Shown piece after piece: positions 10,161-21,889 of a stretch of DNA of 64,000 bases. Within the stretch, counting starts at the first letter, position 1, and each line of letters opens with the position of its first letter. Location: NCBI GenBank assembly GCA_033977485.1, contig CM066982.1, forward strand, positions 34,636,218 through 34,700,217, read 5' to 3'. Under the pieces are notes generated by a model. The model searched no databases. It was not told the DNA's origin and saw only the letters and a list, made by a program, of their open reading frames with translations. Origin of the DNA: Hydrangea macrophylla. Its lineage: Eukaryota > Streptophyta > Magnoliopsida > Cornales > Hydrangeaceae. The position numbers and the translations under genes are program-made.

Positions 10161-11850
10161 TCGGTGGATTGGACATTCCAGACATCCGATCAGGATGCCC
10201 GAGTAGTCCTCTTCCTAGCCAACTGTGAGTCCCTTTCGACCAATATTCCCATGGAGATCACATTGATTTACCTGAGGGGTTGTGGCTGCTTGGTAGCTCA
10301 AGTGTCTTGCCGAGGTCGTCTATTCGCTGCGACAAACTCGGTGAGGTGACCCTGTTCGATCAGTTTCTCGATGGCAATCTTAAACTTGAAGCAATCCTCT
10401 GTGTCCTGACCATGGTCTTGATGGTACCGGTAAAACTTATCCTAATTTCTCTTCCCGGGTGGGCTTTTCAGCTTTGCCGACTATTGGAGAAGCCTCTAAG
10501 TCTCGACGGTGGTCAGGACCTCATGGATAGGCCAAAAAAGAGGTGTAAAGGTGATCAGGGCCTGATCTCGACTACCACTCTACTAATCTTGTTTTGGCTT
10601 CTTTCCCGAGCCCTTCTCGGAGCCCTCGCGCTTACGCTTGGAATTTAGGAACTCATTTCCCGTAAAGCTGGCACACTTGGACTTTAGGAACTCCTTCATG
10701 TCAATGTACTTCCCAACTCTCTTGGAGAGCTCAACCAGGGTTACCGGTTAGTCATGGTGAATGATGTGGCAACTTTGGTGTGCTGAACTCCCGGGCAAAA
10801 GGCTGTGATAGCGATTGTTTCATTTAGGTGGTGAATCTAGAGCCTTTGTTGATTGAAACGGCCGACGTAATCCTTCAGGGATTCTCCTTTGTGCTGCTTG
10901 ACGGCCAGCAACTAGGTGTCGGGCTATGACCAGTTGAGCATCCCCATAAATTAGCTAATGAAGAGCTTGTTGAGTGCCTTGAAATTGTTGACTGTTCGGG
11001 GTTTGAGAGCGTGGAATCACTGTGTGGCCGCCCCTTTGAGAGTGCTGGGGAAGGCCAGGCACAACAGTTTGTCATTGGTGGTGACCAGCGCCATCTAGGC
11101 CTTACAAGTCCAAACATGATCCACCGGGCTTCCCAAACTGTTATAAGAATTGAGATGTGGTGGTTTGAATTTCCGCGGGATGGGGAATCCTATGACCCGA
11201 ACAGTAAAGGGCGATTCAATTTCTGTATTGGTGTGATCATGGCGCGACTTATGGCTCAATTTCACAATTTACTTTTGTAGGTCCTCGATCTGGGCCTTGA
11301 CGTCTTTCTGATCGATTCTCCACTCTGTATCTGAGAGGTATGTCAGGTCGGACGACGAGGCCTTTTCCTCGAAGTGCATTGTCCTCGGGGATAGGACTCG
11401 GCTCCGACTCTGGACAATCGTGTGCCTAAGATCTCCACGGCTCTTGGCCGGGGGATCTTTGGCCGACTCCCAGGCTGTTTGTCCTTGCCCCTCCCCTTTA
11501 GCAGTGCGTCTGCTATTGATGATCTCTCTGGCATCCCCCGCCTGGCGCGGGTTGGCCTGGGCACGTTGCCAGGTCTGCTCGGGAGCCTAGCTACGCTCAT
11601 CATTCCCAAACCTCCCTAAAGCCAGCGGGGATACAAGCTTAGTGTGGGCACGTCTTTGAACCTGTACGGGCTCCCGATCACAAGTGCCCATCCTAGGCTA
11701 ATCCTCGATGGGAGGAAGCTTTTCATGTCGGGCCAATAGCACTTCGATCTGCTGTTGAATTTGGCGCTAGCCTTCCAGGAGTTGCGCAAGAGCCGCGGTG
11801 ATCTTATCGGAGGTCATGGAGGCGGCCGGTTGCCCGAGCTGTGAGTCCGC
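10161..11850 (-). pseudogene. gag: Tat gag, decayed
   Basis: The capsid-like region is at about 10740-11230 on the minus strand. It shows P-F-T-V-R-V-I, P-R-K-F-K-P-P, D-H-V-W-T, L-L-C-L-A-F-P-S-T-L-K-G-A-A, then LKDYVGRFNQQ, all familiar Retrotrans_gag blocks, with many stops between them. A downstream basic segment (about 10320-10400) contains D-C-F-K-F-K and IEKLIEQGHL. The upstream 88-residue frame at 11343-11609 is basic and Arg/Pro-rich, as in Tat gag N-termini. Confidence 0.75.
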
Positions 11851-11938
11851 CAGACTTATTGGAGCAGTAGTCTTCTTACCCTTCTTCGACGGTATGTTAA
11901 TCAGTCACAGATTTGTTTTTCTGAGAGAGTTTGTCTAG

Positions 11939-11957
11939 TTTCCCACAGACTGTACCA
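11939..11957 (-). other. Primer binding site of the Tat element
   Basis: On the minus strand this reads TGGTACAGTCTGTGGGAAA. It resembles the common plant Gypsy PBS TGGCGCCGTCTGTGGGAA with changes, and lies 3 bp inside the LTR end. Confidence 0.6.
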
Positions 11958-11960
11958 AAA

Positions 11961-12597
11961 TGATGATGCCAAAATTTGGGTAAGAGCTAGATGAGTAGTT
12001 TAAGGAGAGAGAGACACGAGAAGTTTGTCTGTGGTTCGGCCCTGTTAACTAGGTGACCTACGTCCACGTGGTGTGTCGGGGCACGTTCACTAACAAATCA
12101 CCAACGACCTTTGGTGAACCGACAAAGAGGGCGGCACTACCAGAGAACCGGCCATGTGTGAGTGATAGATGAATTCTATCCTCGTGAGATGAGAATGCCG
12201 TCCCCCTTAATGGGTGGTGAGTGGTCTCTTTTATAGATGCAAGAGACCACTCGTACAAGGTAACTAGCCGATTTAGGAAACCTAATTTGATTACAAGCGA
12301 TTGGCATAAATCATGGGAGTTCCCTAAGTGGTTTAGGAAACATCTTATACTTCCCATTAGTCCTCTAACTGAGTTAGGAAACTGCCTGTAACCTTGTAGA
12401 GCAAGCTACGAGATAGGCCCGGGTCGCTCCCACTGGGGGACGAGTCCGCCTCGTGAGCCCGAGCTGTGGGCCCAGACCAGGCGGTCTTCAACAGATGAGC
12501 CGGGGATGGTTAAACTCTAGGCACCTTTTTCGGATGACTCAGTGTCTCCATGTTGATGTGGCAATTTGACTTTGACTAGATATTTTTGGATCTATCA
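11961..12597 (-). repeat. 5' LTR of the Tat element
   Basis: This stretch of about 637 bp lies beyond the PBS and is bounded by TG (11961, TGATGATGCC) and CA (12597, GATCTATCA) on the plus strand. A minus-strand TATAAAAG box lies near 12227-12236. There is no second copy in the window, so the limits rest on PBS position and terminal dinucleotides. Confidence 0.6.
12227..12236 (-). promoter_or_regulatory. TATA box in the Tat 5' LTR
   Basis: TATAAAAGAG on the minus strand, in the correct orientation and about 270 bp upstream of the PBS. Confidence 0.5.
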
Positions 12598-12719
12598 CTA
12601 TACATTGGGGATTTATTATAGATTAATTGTTATTTCTTGTTGTGATTATAAATGTTATTTTTTATACATGTGCTATTAGTATTTTATATATTGATGCTAT
12701 GATGCTGTCAGATTTTGAT

Positions 12720-13020
12720 TCTTTTTGAAAATAAATATGGCACTGCTCAAAAGCGTGCTAGATTAATGTACTCGACACATACACGAGGCGAGAACAAATG
12801 TTGCCATATGTCGACTAACTATCTTGAAACGGGGCACAATTCAGGCACTGTTTTGAATAGTGCCAAAAAAGGGTGCCAAATCTCTGAAATATGGTACCCT
12901 TTGACCAAAAAATAGTGCCAAAAAAAATTGGATCCCCGATATTTGGCACTGAAAAAAAGTGTGCCAGATTCGGTCAGACACTATTTAAACAGTACCACTC
13001 TAGCATTTTTAATATAGTGT
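12720..13020 (-). mobile_element. Possible CACTA-type transposon end
   Basis: Read from 13020 leftward the sequence begins CACTATATTAAAAATGC and contains at least seven GTGCC/GGCAC words in both orientations within 300 bp. A CACTN terminus plus subterminal repeats is the CACTA pattern. The other end and a transposase are not seen, so this is tentative. Confidence 0.35.
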
Positions 13021-15057
13021 CCTACTCCAAATTCATCTCACCCCGTATGAGGTCGATCTCATAGATTTCCGCCATGTGTAATTCTTATCGTGAAAGACTA
13101 TAGGTCGGCCATTCTATCTTCGAGCATGTGAAGGTGCCTTTGGTGGAAGATAATAAGGTTGACCTCATATTTATTCGGCATTTGAAATTCTTATACTAGA
13201 AAACTAGAGGTTGACCTGTTATTCTTACGGAATGTGCAAAATTTATAGTGGAAGGTATAAGGTCGACTGTTGTTGCTTTCGGCATGTGAAAGTTATGTTT
13301 ATCATACTACGGTGCATATTTTATATTTAATTTTCATTCTTCCAACTTGATTATTCCAAATATTCTAAAAAGCAACATTTTTTTTGTCATGGACACATGT
13401 AAATCAAATAAATAACATCGACAACTCTCCGTTGTTTCTCTCATGGACACATCTCAATCACATTGGCATGGAATTCTAGCATCAAGAGCACATTCCCTTG
13501 ATGTGATGCCAAATCCATATGGAGTTATATATCAAATGGATACTTTCAACACCACCTTCGAGTCATTCCCTCAAACAATCAAAAGTCATTTGTGTTGTTT
13601 CGAACATACGATCATTAGTAGGAACCCTATAAGAGTAGAGACCATATATATATATATATATTCACATCCAACATGGACATCTTAATTTGTCACTTTAGAG
13701 ACTCATACAGTACTGTATTAGTATATGATCTTCATACTACCGTGTTACTAATTAGATCAGACATGTTTCTCCTAGTATGGACGCAGTATAATAACAGTTG
13801 AACAATGGTCTCCTCAATTCTAGGTTTTGTAAAAGAGTTTCATAAACACTTATTGCGTGATTACTAATACTTAATAATTATTGGCTCATATACTATGTTA
13901 CTATTTAGATCAGATATGTTTCTCCAAGTATAGATGCACTATAATAATAGTTGAACAATGGTCTCTTCAATTCTAGGTGTTGTATAAGAGCTTTATAAAT
14001 ACTTATTGCATGATTACTAACACTTACATGTCAAATAAGCGATACGTATTACTACCACTTGTACATCCGACATTTTGTGAATGGGTTACAATATTTTGTG
14101 ATGGAGAAAGGACTAGGTTACAATTTGTTTTCTTTGAGGTTGCAATATTTTGTCAATAGTTTACAATCATTTGTCATCAATGTTACAATATGAGTGACTA
14201 GTTGTGGAATTCAAACTTTTTGTAAACTTAGTGACAAAATATTATAACTATACCACAAAATGTTGTAATATGGAGAAAAAAGATTGTAACTTGGTCATAG
14301 AATATTGTAACTTTTGTGTATGCATGAACCTCAACTTTTTCTTTGTCTCCTTTATCATCAAAACATTATATTAAGTATAGAGTACATAATTACAATAATA
14401 AAGACTTAAAACAATTATAATCCATAACCTTATCTTATTCCGGCATATAAAGGTGCCTTGATGGAAGATAGGAAGGCCGACCTCGTATTCTAGGTGTTGA
14501 GAATAGTTGAGCAATGGTTTCCTAAATTTTAGGGATTGTAGAAGAGTAGCATAAACACTTATTGTGTGATCACTAACACTTACATGTCAATTAAACATAT
14601 AGACTCATATACTGTGTTACTATTTTGATCGAACATGTTTCTTTAATTAGCGACCCCACTATGATAGATGTTGAGCAGTGGTCTCCTTAATCCTAGATGT
14701 GGTACAAGAGCTTCAAAAATAATTATTGCGTGATGACTAACACTTACATGTCAATTGAACATATATACTCGTGTACTATTTTACTATTTAGATCATATAT
14801 GTTTCTTCAAGTGAGACCCACCATGATAATGGTCTAGAACTGTGCACCCAAGTAGAGACCTATGAGCAAGGAGAACTTGGAATGGAATACTACCACCCAG
14901 AGCACATTCATTTGGTGTGAGACTCATATATCACTGTGTTAATATATGATGAAAATAATGTTGTGTTACAATTTAGATCTTTAAGTATATACCCACTATG
15001 ATAACAGTTCATGAAATTGTCTCCTCGATTCTAGATGTTGTATAAATAAACACTTAT
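13021..15057. repeat. Mosaic of diverged short repeat modules, left part
   Basis: No gene is seen. Three module types recur. One is about 60 bp with GGTCGACCT...GGCATGTGAAAG (four copies at about 13050-13310, one at about 14440). One is about 150-190 bp with AACAATGGTCTCCT...ACACTTATTGCGTGATTAC (copies near 13800, 13960, 14520, 14690, 15030). One is a GTTACAATATTTTGT word (14085-14310). The same modules resume after 20358, so the insertions in between are younger. A (TA)n run lies at about 13650-13668. Confidence 0.75.
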
Positions 15058-17090
15058 TATAGACACCCCAATTTTGACCAAACTATCAAACTAAGGGGAG
15101 AATTACCTTTGGATGTAGTGATGATATTGTCTGGCATGATTCGACAATCTTCGAAGGATGCTTCATGAACTTCTGAAAGCTCTACAACCTATTTTTTGAG
15201 CCAAAATGACCAATGGTCCCTAGGATGGCATTCCGATAACTTTTGAGTGAAAATACGCATGATAGAGAAATAAGAATGCATGAGATAATCCTTAGATCCA
15301 AGGGAAGAGATTCAAAAACTCAATTATCTTATTTTTCCATTATTATTTTTATTAAAAGAAAAGTACGAATTTAAAGAAAAAAAAATTAAGAATAATAGCT
15401 TTCCAAGTTGAATTTAGTTTGTTCTCGGCGACAATACCTTTCCAAAGGTATTTAATTTGTCATTTTGTTCTAGAATGAGTTAGATAATGATTTTCAAAGG
15501 ATGGAATAGAAAAATAAATAAAGAAAAAAATAAAAAAATGATAAAAAAGGGAAAGAGCCGGCACTCGGTGCCGCAGACAACTCATTGAGTGCTGCTCTGG
15601 GCACTGTTTTGAAAAATAAATTATTTCTAGACCTCCTTAGATCTCTAGAATATCCCAAATGACCCCAAATCTTTAGTGTTTACTTAGCACCCTTAAGTCA
15701 CATTTTACATGCTGAGATCATCCTAAAAGGACTAATTTGCCCCCTACTTCAATGATTCTATAAATATAGACTTTCTTCAAGAGGGGAGATTGAACTTGAA
15801 TCAAAGATTTCAAAGAGAGAAAGTGATGAATTCATATTGTTTTGAATAACTATAGTCTTTGAAGATCAAAATCAACCAAAAACAAGAAGAGTTTTGATCC
15901 AAAAACAAGAAGGGAAGAATAGTTTGAAGAAAAGTTATGAAGATTGATCCATTCTAATCAAATTCTCTATAAATTTGAGTAATTCTAGAGGTAATTCTCT
16001 CCTCTTTGATTTTATACTTCATATTTCAATCACAATTTGTCGATTACTAGGACTTTTTCACATATTGGAAAGTCCACTCCTCATCCTTTCTCCACACACC
16101 ACTTGACCAAATTGTAATTGGATTATCATGAATTGTTGTTGATTTAGATCAAGATGCTTATCTAATCTGTATAAAATATGTTTTTCAATTAAAATCTAGT
16201 CATGGATGATCCAAATTTGCTTTGATTTCACCTTTTGTCTCTCATGCTCTTTTCTTGGAATTCGTGAAATCTTCTATATTCCATTTGAATTCCTTGAGAT
16301 TAGATCCTCCAATTCTCTGTAATTTCATGATTATAAGAGGATTAGAGTTGATCTAGATCATATGTATGAATAATTGATGGATCTAAGTCTACGACCATGT
16401 CTTTGGTTCATTCATTTGAAGCTTGTGAAACTCTCTATGTTTCATTGTGTTGTATGGAAATTGAGTTCTCAATCCTAAAGGATCATATATTTGGGAGAGG
16501 AATTAGGGATGGATCTAGTTGAATTCATGAGTAGATCATTAGATTCAAGTGAATTCAAGTGTTTAAGTTCATTCATAGGATTGAGTAAGACCTTAGAACC
16601 CATTTCTAGATTCTCTCATAAGGTTTATGTTTGGATTCCTTCAAGGCTAAATCCATGAATTTCTATGATATGCAAGTGATATTGTGATTGACTATAATCA
16701 TACTTGATCTATATTCTCCATAGAATTATGGATCTAGTTTGGTTTGAATCATGAACACTAATTCATCAATGGTGTAGTGATTAGAATGATAATTTGTGAT
16801 CAAGGATTTTTAATTAATCATGATCTATTGGATTTGAATGAGACTAATTGAAGTGTGTTCATAACACATAGATATACCACTGCAAATTTTATTTTGTCCC
16901 AATTAAGTGGTTTAGATGGTTTGATGATGGATTTTTTGAACAAGTCATTTTCTGTCCAGAATTCCAGAATAGTGAACTCATTTTAAAATGAATGGTTTAG
17001 AACATTAATTGAACTATTTTTTTTCCAAAATATTTTTCCCATTAACTCTGATGAGTTAATAAAAATCTCTGAGAAATTTGAGTGTCTTAG
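15058..17090 (+). repeat. Tat-like LTR fragment, 5' part
   Basis: It begins TATAGACACCCCAATTTTGA, matching the start of the LTR at 49751-52599 (TGTAGACACCCCAATTTTGA on its own strand) apart from TG to TA. It has a TATA box CTATAAATATAG at 15758-15769 and palindromic GGCACTC words 150-200 bp upstream. Homology to the other LTR can be followed to about 17090, where a Copia remnant intervenes. Confidence 0.75.
15758..15769 (+). promoter_or_regulatory. TATA box in Tat-like LTR fragment
   Basis: CTATAAATATAG is about 700 bp into the LTR. It is equivalent in place to the CCTATAAATAGA box of the LTR at 49751-52599. Confidence 0.5.
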
Positions 17091-17371
17091 GGTTGATATG
17101 CTATTTTACGCTAATCTCCTTGTGAATACTTTGCAATAATCCTTGCTGTATGAACTTTTAGCAGCCACCACTAGATGATCTTCACTCCTATGACACTGGT
17201 GGAGGATGCTTGCAAGAAGAATAGGACTTGTGAGAGTCCTTCCATGAGAGAGAAAATGCCAAAAGAAAACCGTAAAACTATTCTGGAGAGTTAGAGCAAG
17301 AAAAATGACGTTCTGAATAATTTTGCACGCAACTCTCCTATTTATAGGTTTTCTAACCGACCTAAGGTCCA

Positions 17372-18953
17372 ATCGATTGCCAAGAATGGCAATCGATTGC
17401 CTTATCAATTGATTGCTAGTAAGTCCAATCGGTTGCCTATGCAATCGATTACTTGTCATGCCAATTGATTGGTTCTCATTTCTCAAAACTTTTTACATCC
17501 TGTCGAGCTAAGACTGGGACCTCTTAGGTTCTTTATTGTTGGCTTAGATCAGTCATCTATCTCTTATACCTCTATCTTCATAGATTCATCTCTTGGTTTG
17601 GTCACCTTTGAATCCATCTTCATGGACTATCGGTTTGCTTCTTCATCTTCATGGACTATCCTATTGTATTACATTGTCCTATGCCTCTTTCGAAGCTTAC
17701 AATTTATCTAGAAAAGGAAAAATAATAATAGCCTTGGGAAACTGGTGCGACTTTCCTTTTCATAGGAATGAAGTCGCAATGCCCTTTACACATGCCTTAA
17801 TACCAAACCAAAACATAAAACACTAATCTCAAATTTAAACAAAAATTTAAAGCTTGGTGCTATGGGAGACAACTGTCTAGTCCTTGCTGCAAAAGGTTAG
17901 ATGATGCAAATCCTCGCAATATATATAACAATATATAAACTAGAAGTCCTAGATGAAATGTATACTTCATAAATTAGATTCACGAAGCATTTAGTCTTAT
18001 AAAATAGTAAATTGCATTCTCTGTTCAACCCAATCGATTGGCATAAATAGCCAATCGATTGCTTCTACCAATCTATTGGATGAAAGCAGTAATGAAAAAT
18101 TTTAAAATTTGTAGAAACTGTTTATGAAAACATTGTCAGACTAATAAAAATTTTAGAGAACAGTTTATAGATAAAAAAGTGAAAATAAATTGAATCTATA
18201 TGCCAATTGATTGCATCCCCAGATCAATGCCAATTGATTGTATTAAACAGCAATCGATTGCCATTTCCAGATCTATGGAAATCAATTAGATAAAGACCCA
18301 ATCAATTGCCTGGAGCCCATCGATTGCCTTTGGTATCTTTTTGATCCAGAATATTACAAATCTATTTCTATAATCTAAATGATCATAGAAACACGTTTAT
18401 GTAATTACAGTTTTACAAAAAGACTAAAACTACACATGCTAACACATCTAGTCTTCCAAAATATGTTAGTAGATTCGTTATAAGTATGGCTCTAATACCA
18501 ATTGAAGGAAATTATGTTACAAAAAACATGTTGCACAGTGGAAGATTTAGTTTCAAAACTTTAAGTAATTAGGAGCTACTACTTATTTGGAAACTAGAAA
18601 CATGTAGGAGAGTAGAATACCTTTTACGCTAATCCTTGTGGATACTTTGCAATAATCCTTGCTGTATGACTCCAGTGGATGCTTGCAATAAGAATAAGAC
18701 TTGCAATAGTCCTTCTATGAGAGAGAAAAGGCCAAAAGAAACCCCTAAAACTGTGTCTGGAGAGTTGGAGCAAAAAAAAAGTGTCGTTCTGAATAATTTT
18801 GCATGCAACTCTTATATTTATAGGTGTTCTAACTGACGAAAGGTCCAATCGATTACCCAAAGTGGCAATCGATTGCCATGCCAATCGACTACTAGTAAGT
18901 CCAATAGATTAATCGATTGCCTAAGCAATCGATTGGTTATCATGCCAATCGAT
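17372..18953. repeat. CAATCGATTG palindrome clusters (three groups)
   Basis: Groups lie at 17372-17472 (truncated LTR, upstream of the minus-strand TATA at 17338-17347), 18030-18327 (leader) and 18845-18953 (5' LTR, upstream of its TATA). The consensus is GGCAATCGATTGCC. Variants change symmetric positions, for example CCAATTGATTG. Confidence 0.85.
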
Positions 18954-19934
18954 TAGCTTCTCATTTCTCAAAACTTCTTACATGCTGTTGAGCTAAAAGT
19001 GGGATCTCCTAAGTTCTCTATTATTGTCTCATATCAGTTATTAATTCTCATGATCAAACTCTTTGATCTGCAAATTAACCAAATGATCAGTTAACGTTTA
19101 CTCTACTAACACATGATATCTGCACTCCAACACAAAAGAACATATTTGAAGCGATAACTAGACTTGTATAGTTGTACTAATGTCCCTCTACCTTCAACAT
19201 TCGTAATCATATTCAGGTAGTCAGATAAAATATTACTGTCATCCTAAAAAATGATTACTTCTTCCATACCTTGAGCTTTATTCACCTTTCATACTTACTA
19301 AACATGTTGATAGCTACTTATCAGCAAGACTATAGTTCTCAGTAATCAACTTGGTGACATTCTCAAGGCAATGCTTACTCTTTATCATAGGGTAGATTCT
19401 ATCTTGACAATATATGTTCACAACCCTATGAACATGACATACCTAAAACACCTAGGTGTTGATCTTTTAGACCTCACTGATTGGTAAGTCAAAGCACTAA
19501 TATTCACAGTCTTTGTCCATAATCGTCTCAAGATTAAGAACACGTACCTCATACAAGTTATGGGTTTCTATCTACTAATGATAGTTTAGGTGTCAATAGA
19601 AAAGCTCATGGTCCATCAATGCACTATAAGCACTAGCATATTAACTAAGAGTCTCACACTCTAGTGCTTAAGATTCATCACTCCATCCAATGGTAGTTTA
19701 CAATGCTATAGTGTATACCTGATGAGATATCCAGTCTCATCATCTATTGTGACAAGTTCGAAGCATTAAAGAATAGTAATTCGTATCTCATGCATACACA
19801 AATTACCTACTATAATATTTAAGGATTACAAACAATCATCTCATGAATCATACATAATGAAATGTAAACTAATATCCATATGTAAAACGTTAATCTCTCA
19901 TGCATAGAGTAATTGTTTGAGGGCATAATCCCCA
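18504..19934 (-). repeat. 5' LTR of the Copia-like remnant
   Basis: Plus-strand limits are TGAAGGAAATT (18504) and ...GCATAATCCCCA (19934), so on its own strand it runs TGGGGATTATGC to TTCCTTCA. It has a minus-strand TATA box (CCTATAAATATAAG, 18811-18824) with CAATCGATTG palindromes at 18845-18953 just upstream. The PBS abuts the left end. Other parts show no coding potential. Confidence 0.7.
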
Positions 19935-20357
19935 CGAAAATTCTTGTTATTAATGTCAATTCATGTACCCTTTGTTTTGTAGCACTATCAAGGTATGAGT
20001 CTTCATATTCATATCTATTTCTTAGTTTTGATTATTTTATCGAATTTTACAACTACATGTATGACACCCTAGATTAGGTGAGTGCCTTATATGTTTATGT
20101 GAAAGAGAGACATTTTTCTTAAGTTTTCTATTTATGTATGTATTGCACGTTTCCCTATTGCAACTGGAACCCAATGAGCTTTCTTGTTTCCTTTTGCATT
20201 GCATATTGTGTGCTACTTGAATCTATCTGGTTTTGGATGCATCTTTTAGCAATCACATACCCTTTTCAAGATGCTTATGCCATGTATACCTTTATCTAAG
20301 TATCATTTGGGACGCACATAAACTTTTCAATTGAATAAAAGGATGGTGACTAGAGGA
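19935..20357 (+). repeat. Tat-like LTR fragment, continuation
   Basis: This continues the LTR of 15058-17090. It shares an ordered series of words with the reverse complement of about 50350-49990: GCACTATCAAGGTATGA, GACACCCTAGATTAGG, TGTATTGCACGTT and TTGCTACTTGAA-like blocks, up to ATTGAATAAAAGGATGG. The final 230 bp of the LTR are absent and the host repeat mosaic resumes at about 20358. Confidence 0.65.
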
Positions 20358-21600
20358 CACTTACATGTTAATTATACGTAGTCACTACGACTTTTACATT
20401 CAACCTTTTATGAACGGGTTACAGTATTCTATGATGGAGTTACATGTCCATTAAACATTTAGATTCATATATAGTGGTACTATTTAAATCGAACATGTTT
20501 GTTCAAATAGAGACCCACTATGATAATGGTTTGAAACCATGCGTCCATGTTGGTAATAGCTTATTAAACAATTATTAATAACACTTACATATCAATTGTA
20601 CATAGTCACTATGACTTTTACATTTAACCTTTAATGAATCAGTTACAATATTCTATGACGGAGTTATAATCCAAAAGGACTAGTTTACAACTTTTTGTCA
20701 TCGAAGTTGCAATATTTTGTCAAGAGGTTACAATACTTTGACACCAGGGTTACAACCTTAGTGATTAATTGGGTGATTCGAATATTTTGTAACCTTAGTG
20801 ACAAAATATTATAACATGGACAAAAAAATTTGTAACAGTATCCGACTTATAAAGGTACCATTAGTGGAAGACTTGGAGGTCAACCCATTATGCTTCCCAC
20901 ATATGAAATACTAAGTAGATTATGAATTTTGTAACCTTGGTGACAAATACTTTTTTTCATACTTAATTTTTTCTTAAATAAATATGGCACCATGGTTTAT
21001 ATGAATAAAAGCTACATCTTCAAAAATTTGAGTGAAGAGAAATTATATGTATGATGGTTGATAGAAATTTACCTATGTGGAAAATGAATATTTCCTTATA
21101 TACTCCTCTTCGTCAAACTATTCACTTCAACATTCACATCCACCCGATTTAATTGGTGTACTTAATGATCTACCTACCGGTTGTTGGAAAGTTTAAATGC
21201 ACATGGTTGTAGCTTTTTCTCATAGAGTTACAATCTCTGTGATGGTTCTATCTTCAAGTTACAATTATTTGTTATGGAGTTATATTTTTTTCTCACGAAG
21301 TTACAATATATAGTGATAATAGTTACAATCTTTTTGATGGTTTTACCTTCAAGTTACAATCATTTGTCATGCAGTTACAAATATTCTCACGAGACTATGA
21401 TATTTTGTCATACAGTTATAAAACAACTCATGATGTTACAATCTCTTGTCATATAGTTACAAAACTCCTCATGCGAGTTATAATCGTTTTTCATATACTT
21501 ACAAAAGCTCTTTATGATGTTACAATCTCTTGCCATATAGTTACAAAACTTCTCATGCGAGTTACAATCACACTTGGTTGACTAGTTGTGTAACTGGGAA
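20358..21600. repeat. Repeat mosaic, right part, with GTTACAAT lattice
   Basis: This resumes the module set seen at 13021-15057 (ACACTTACATG, GGTTACAATATT, AAGGTACC...GGAAGA). From 21226 to 21570 the word GTTACAA occurs roughly every 20-30 bp. Part of it forms an 84-bp period: GATGTTACAATCTCTTG at 21432 and again at 21516. The small frames here are repeat translations, not genes. Confidence 0.75.
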
Positions 21601-21848
21601 ACTTGATAGCATTTAATGGTGTATGGACATGTGTCACACTCTTAGACCCTCCAACATTTCCCTCTCCAGGCTGCACGGTGCGTGCAAGACCATTGTGTGC
21701 ACAAAGAATTTTCCATAATTATATAATTATCTTCATTAGTAGTTTTATTTTAAAGATGTATTTTAATACAAATATATATATATTTTCTTCATAAAAGTAA
21801 ATCCTACTTGCTTCTGCTTTTAAGTTGGAGATGATGTTATGCATTTAA
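21601..21848. other. Unassigned AT-rich spacer
   Basis: I see no gene or clear repeat here. It contains a GTGTGCACAAAG stretch and AT-rich sequence up to the MITE arm. Confidence 0.4.
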
Positions 21849-21889
21849 GTAATGCTATGCTTCCCAAATTTTGAATCCCAAATGTTTCC
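21849..21889. mobile_element. Foldback MITE, left arm part 1 (split by Athila)
   Basis: GTAATGCTATGCTTCCCAAA and following bases, continued at 36376-36400, form the left arm of an inverted repeat whose right arm is 36445-36503. The arms of about 60 nt match at most positions, for example GCTATGCTT-CCAAATTT and the GTGGG-CCAC inner end. Confidence 0.75.
21885..21889. repeat. Target-site duplication of Athila, left copy (TTTCC)
   Basis: TTTCC abuts the left LTR start at 21890. The identical 5-mer follows the right LTR at 36371-36375. Confidence 0.95.

Larger units (their letters stand above)
2357..12597 (-). mobile_element. Decayed Tat-lineage Ty3/Gypsy retrotransposon
   Basis: On the minus strand, in order from 12597 leftward, are a 5' LTR, PBS, gag, protease, RT, RNase H, a second archaeal-type RNase H and integrase. 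The extra RNase H is a hallmark of the plant Tat lineage. An additional gene on the opposite strand lies between integrase and the expected 3' LTR, a position where Tat elements are known to carry extra ORFs. No copy of the 5' LTR sequence is seen at the left. The element is probably truncated where the Tekay LTR ends at 2356, perhaps because the Tekay element inserted into it. Coding regions contain many stops and frameshifts. Confidence 0.8.
17092..19934 (-). mobile_element. Ty1/Copia-like remnant
   Basis: The plus-strand GCTCTAATACCA at about 18488-18500 is the reverse of TGGTATTAGAGC, close to the initiator-Met PBS (TGGTATCAGAGC) of Copia elements. To its right is an LTR (18504-19934). 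To its left is about 950 bp of non-coding leader and a truncated second LTR copy (17092 to about 17550), homologous to 18612 to about 19035. No gag or pol remains, so this is an internally deleted or non-autonomous element. It splits the Tat-like LTR, which resumes at 19935. Confidence 0.7.

Noticed and set aside
12715..12915. 66-residue frame
   Set aside because: It lies in the repeat-rich CACTA-like end; no domain, and composition is explained by GTGCC repeats.
13652..13668. TATATATA run as a promoter
   Set aside because: Simple (TA)n repeat with no downstream coding sequence.
21369..21581. Frame with repeated S-C-H-I-V-T-K-L-L peptide
   Set aside because: Produced by the 84-bp GTTACAA repeat.
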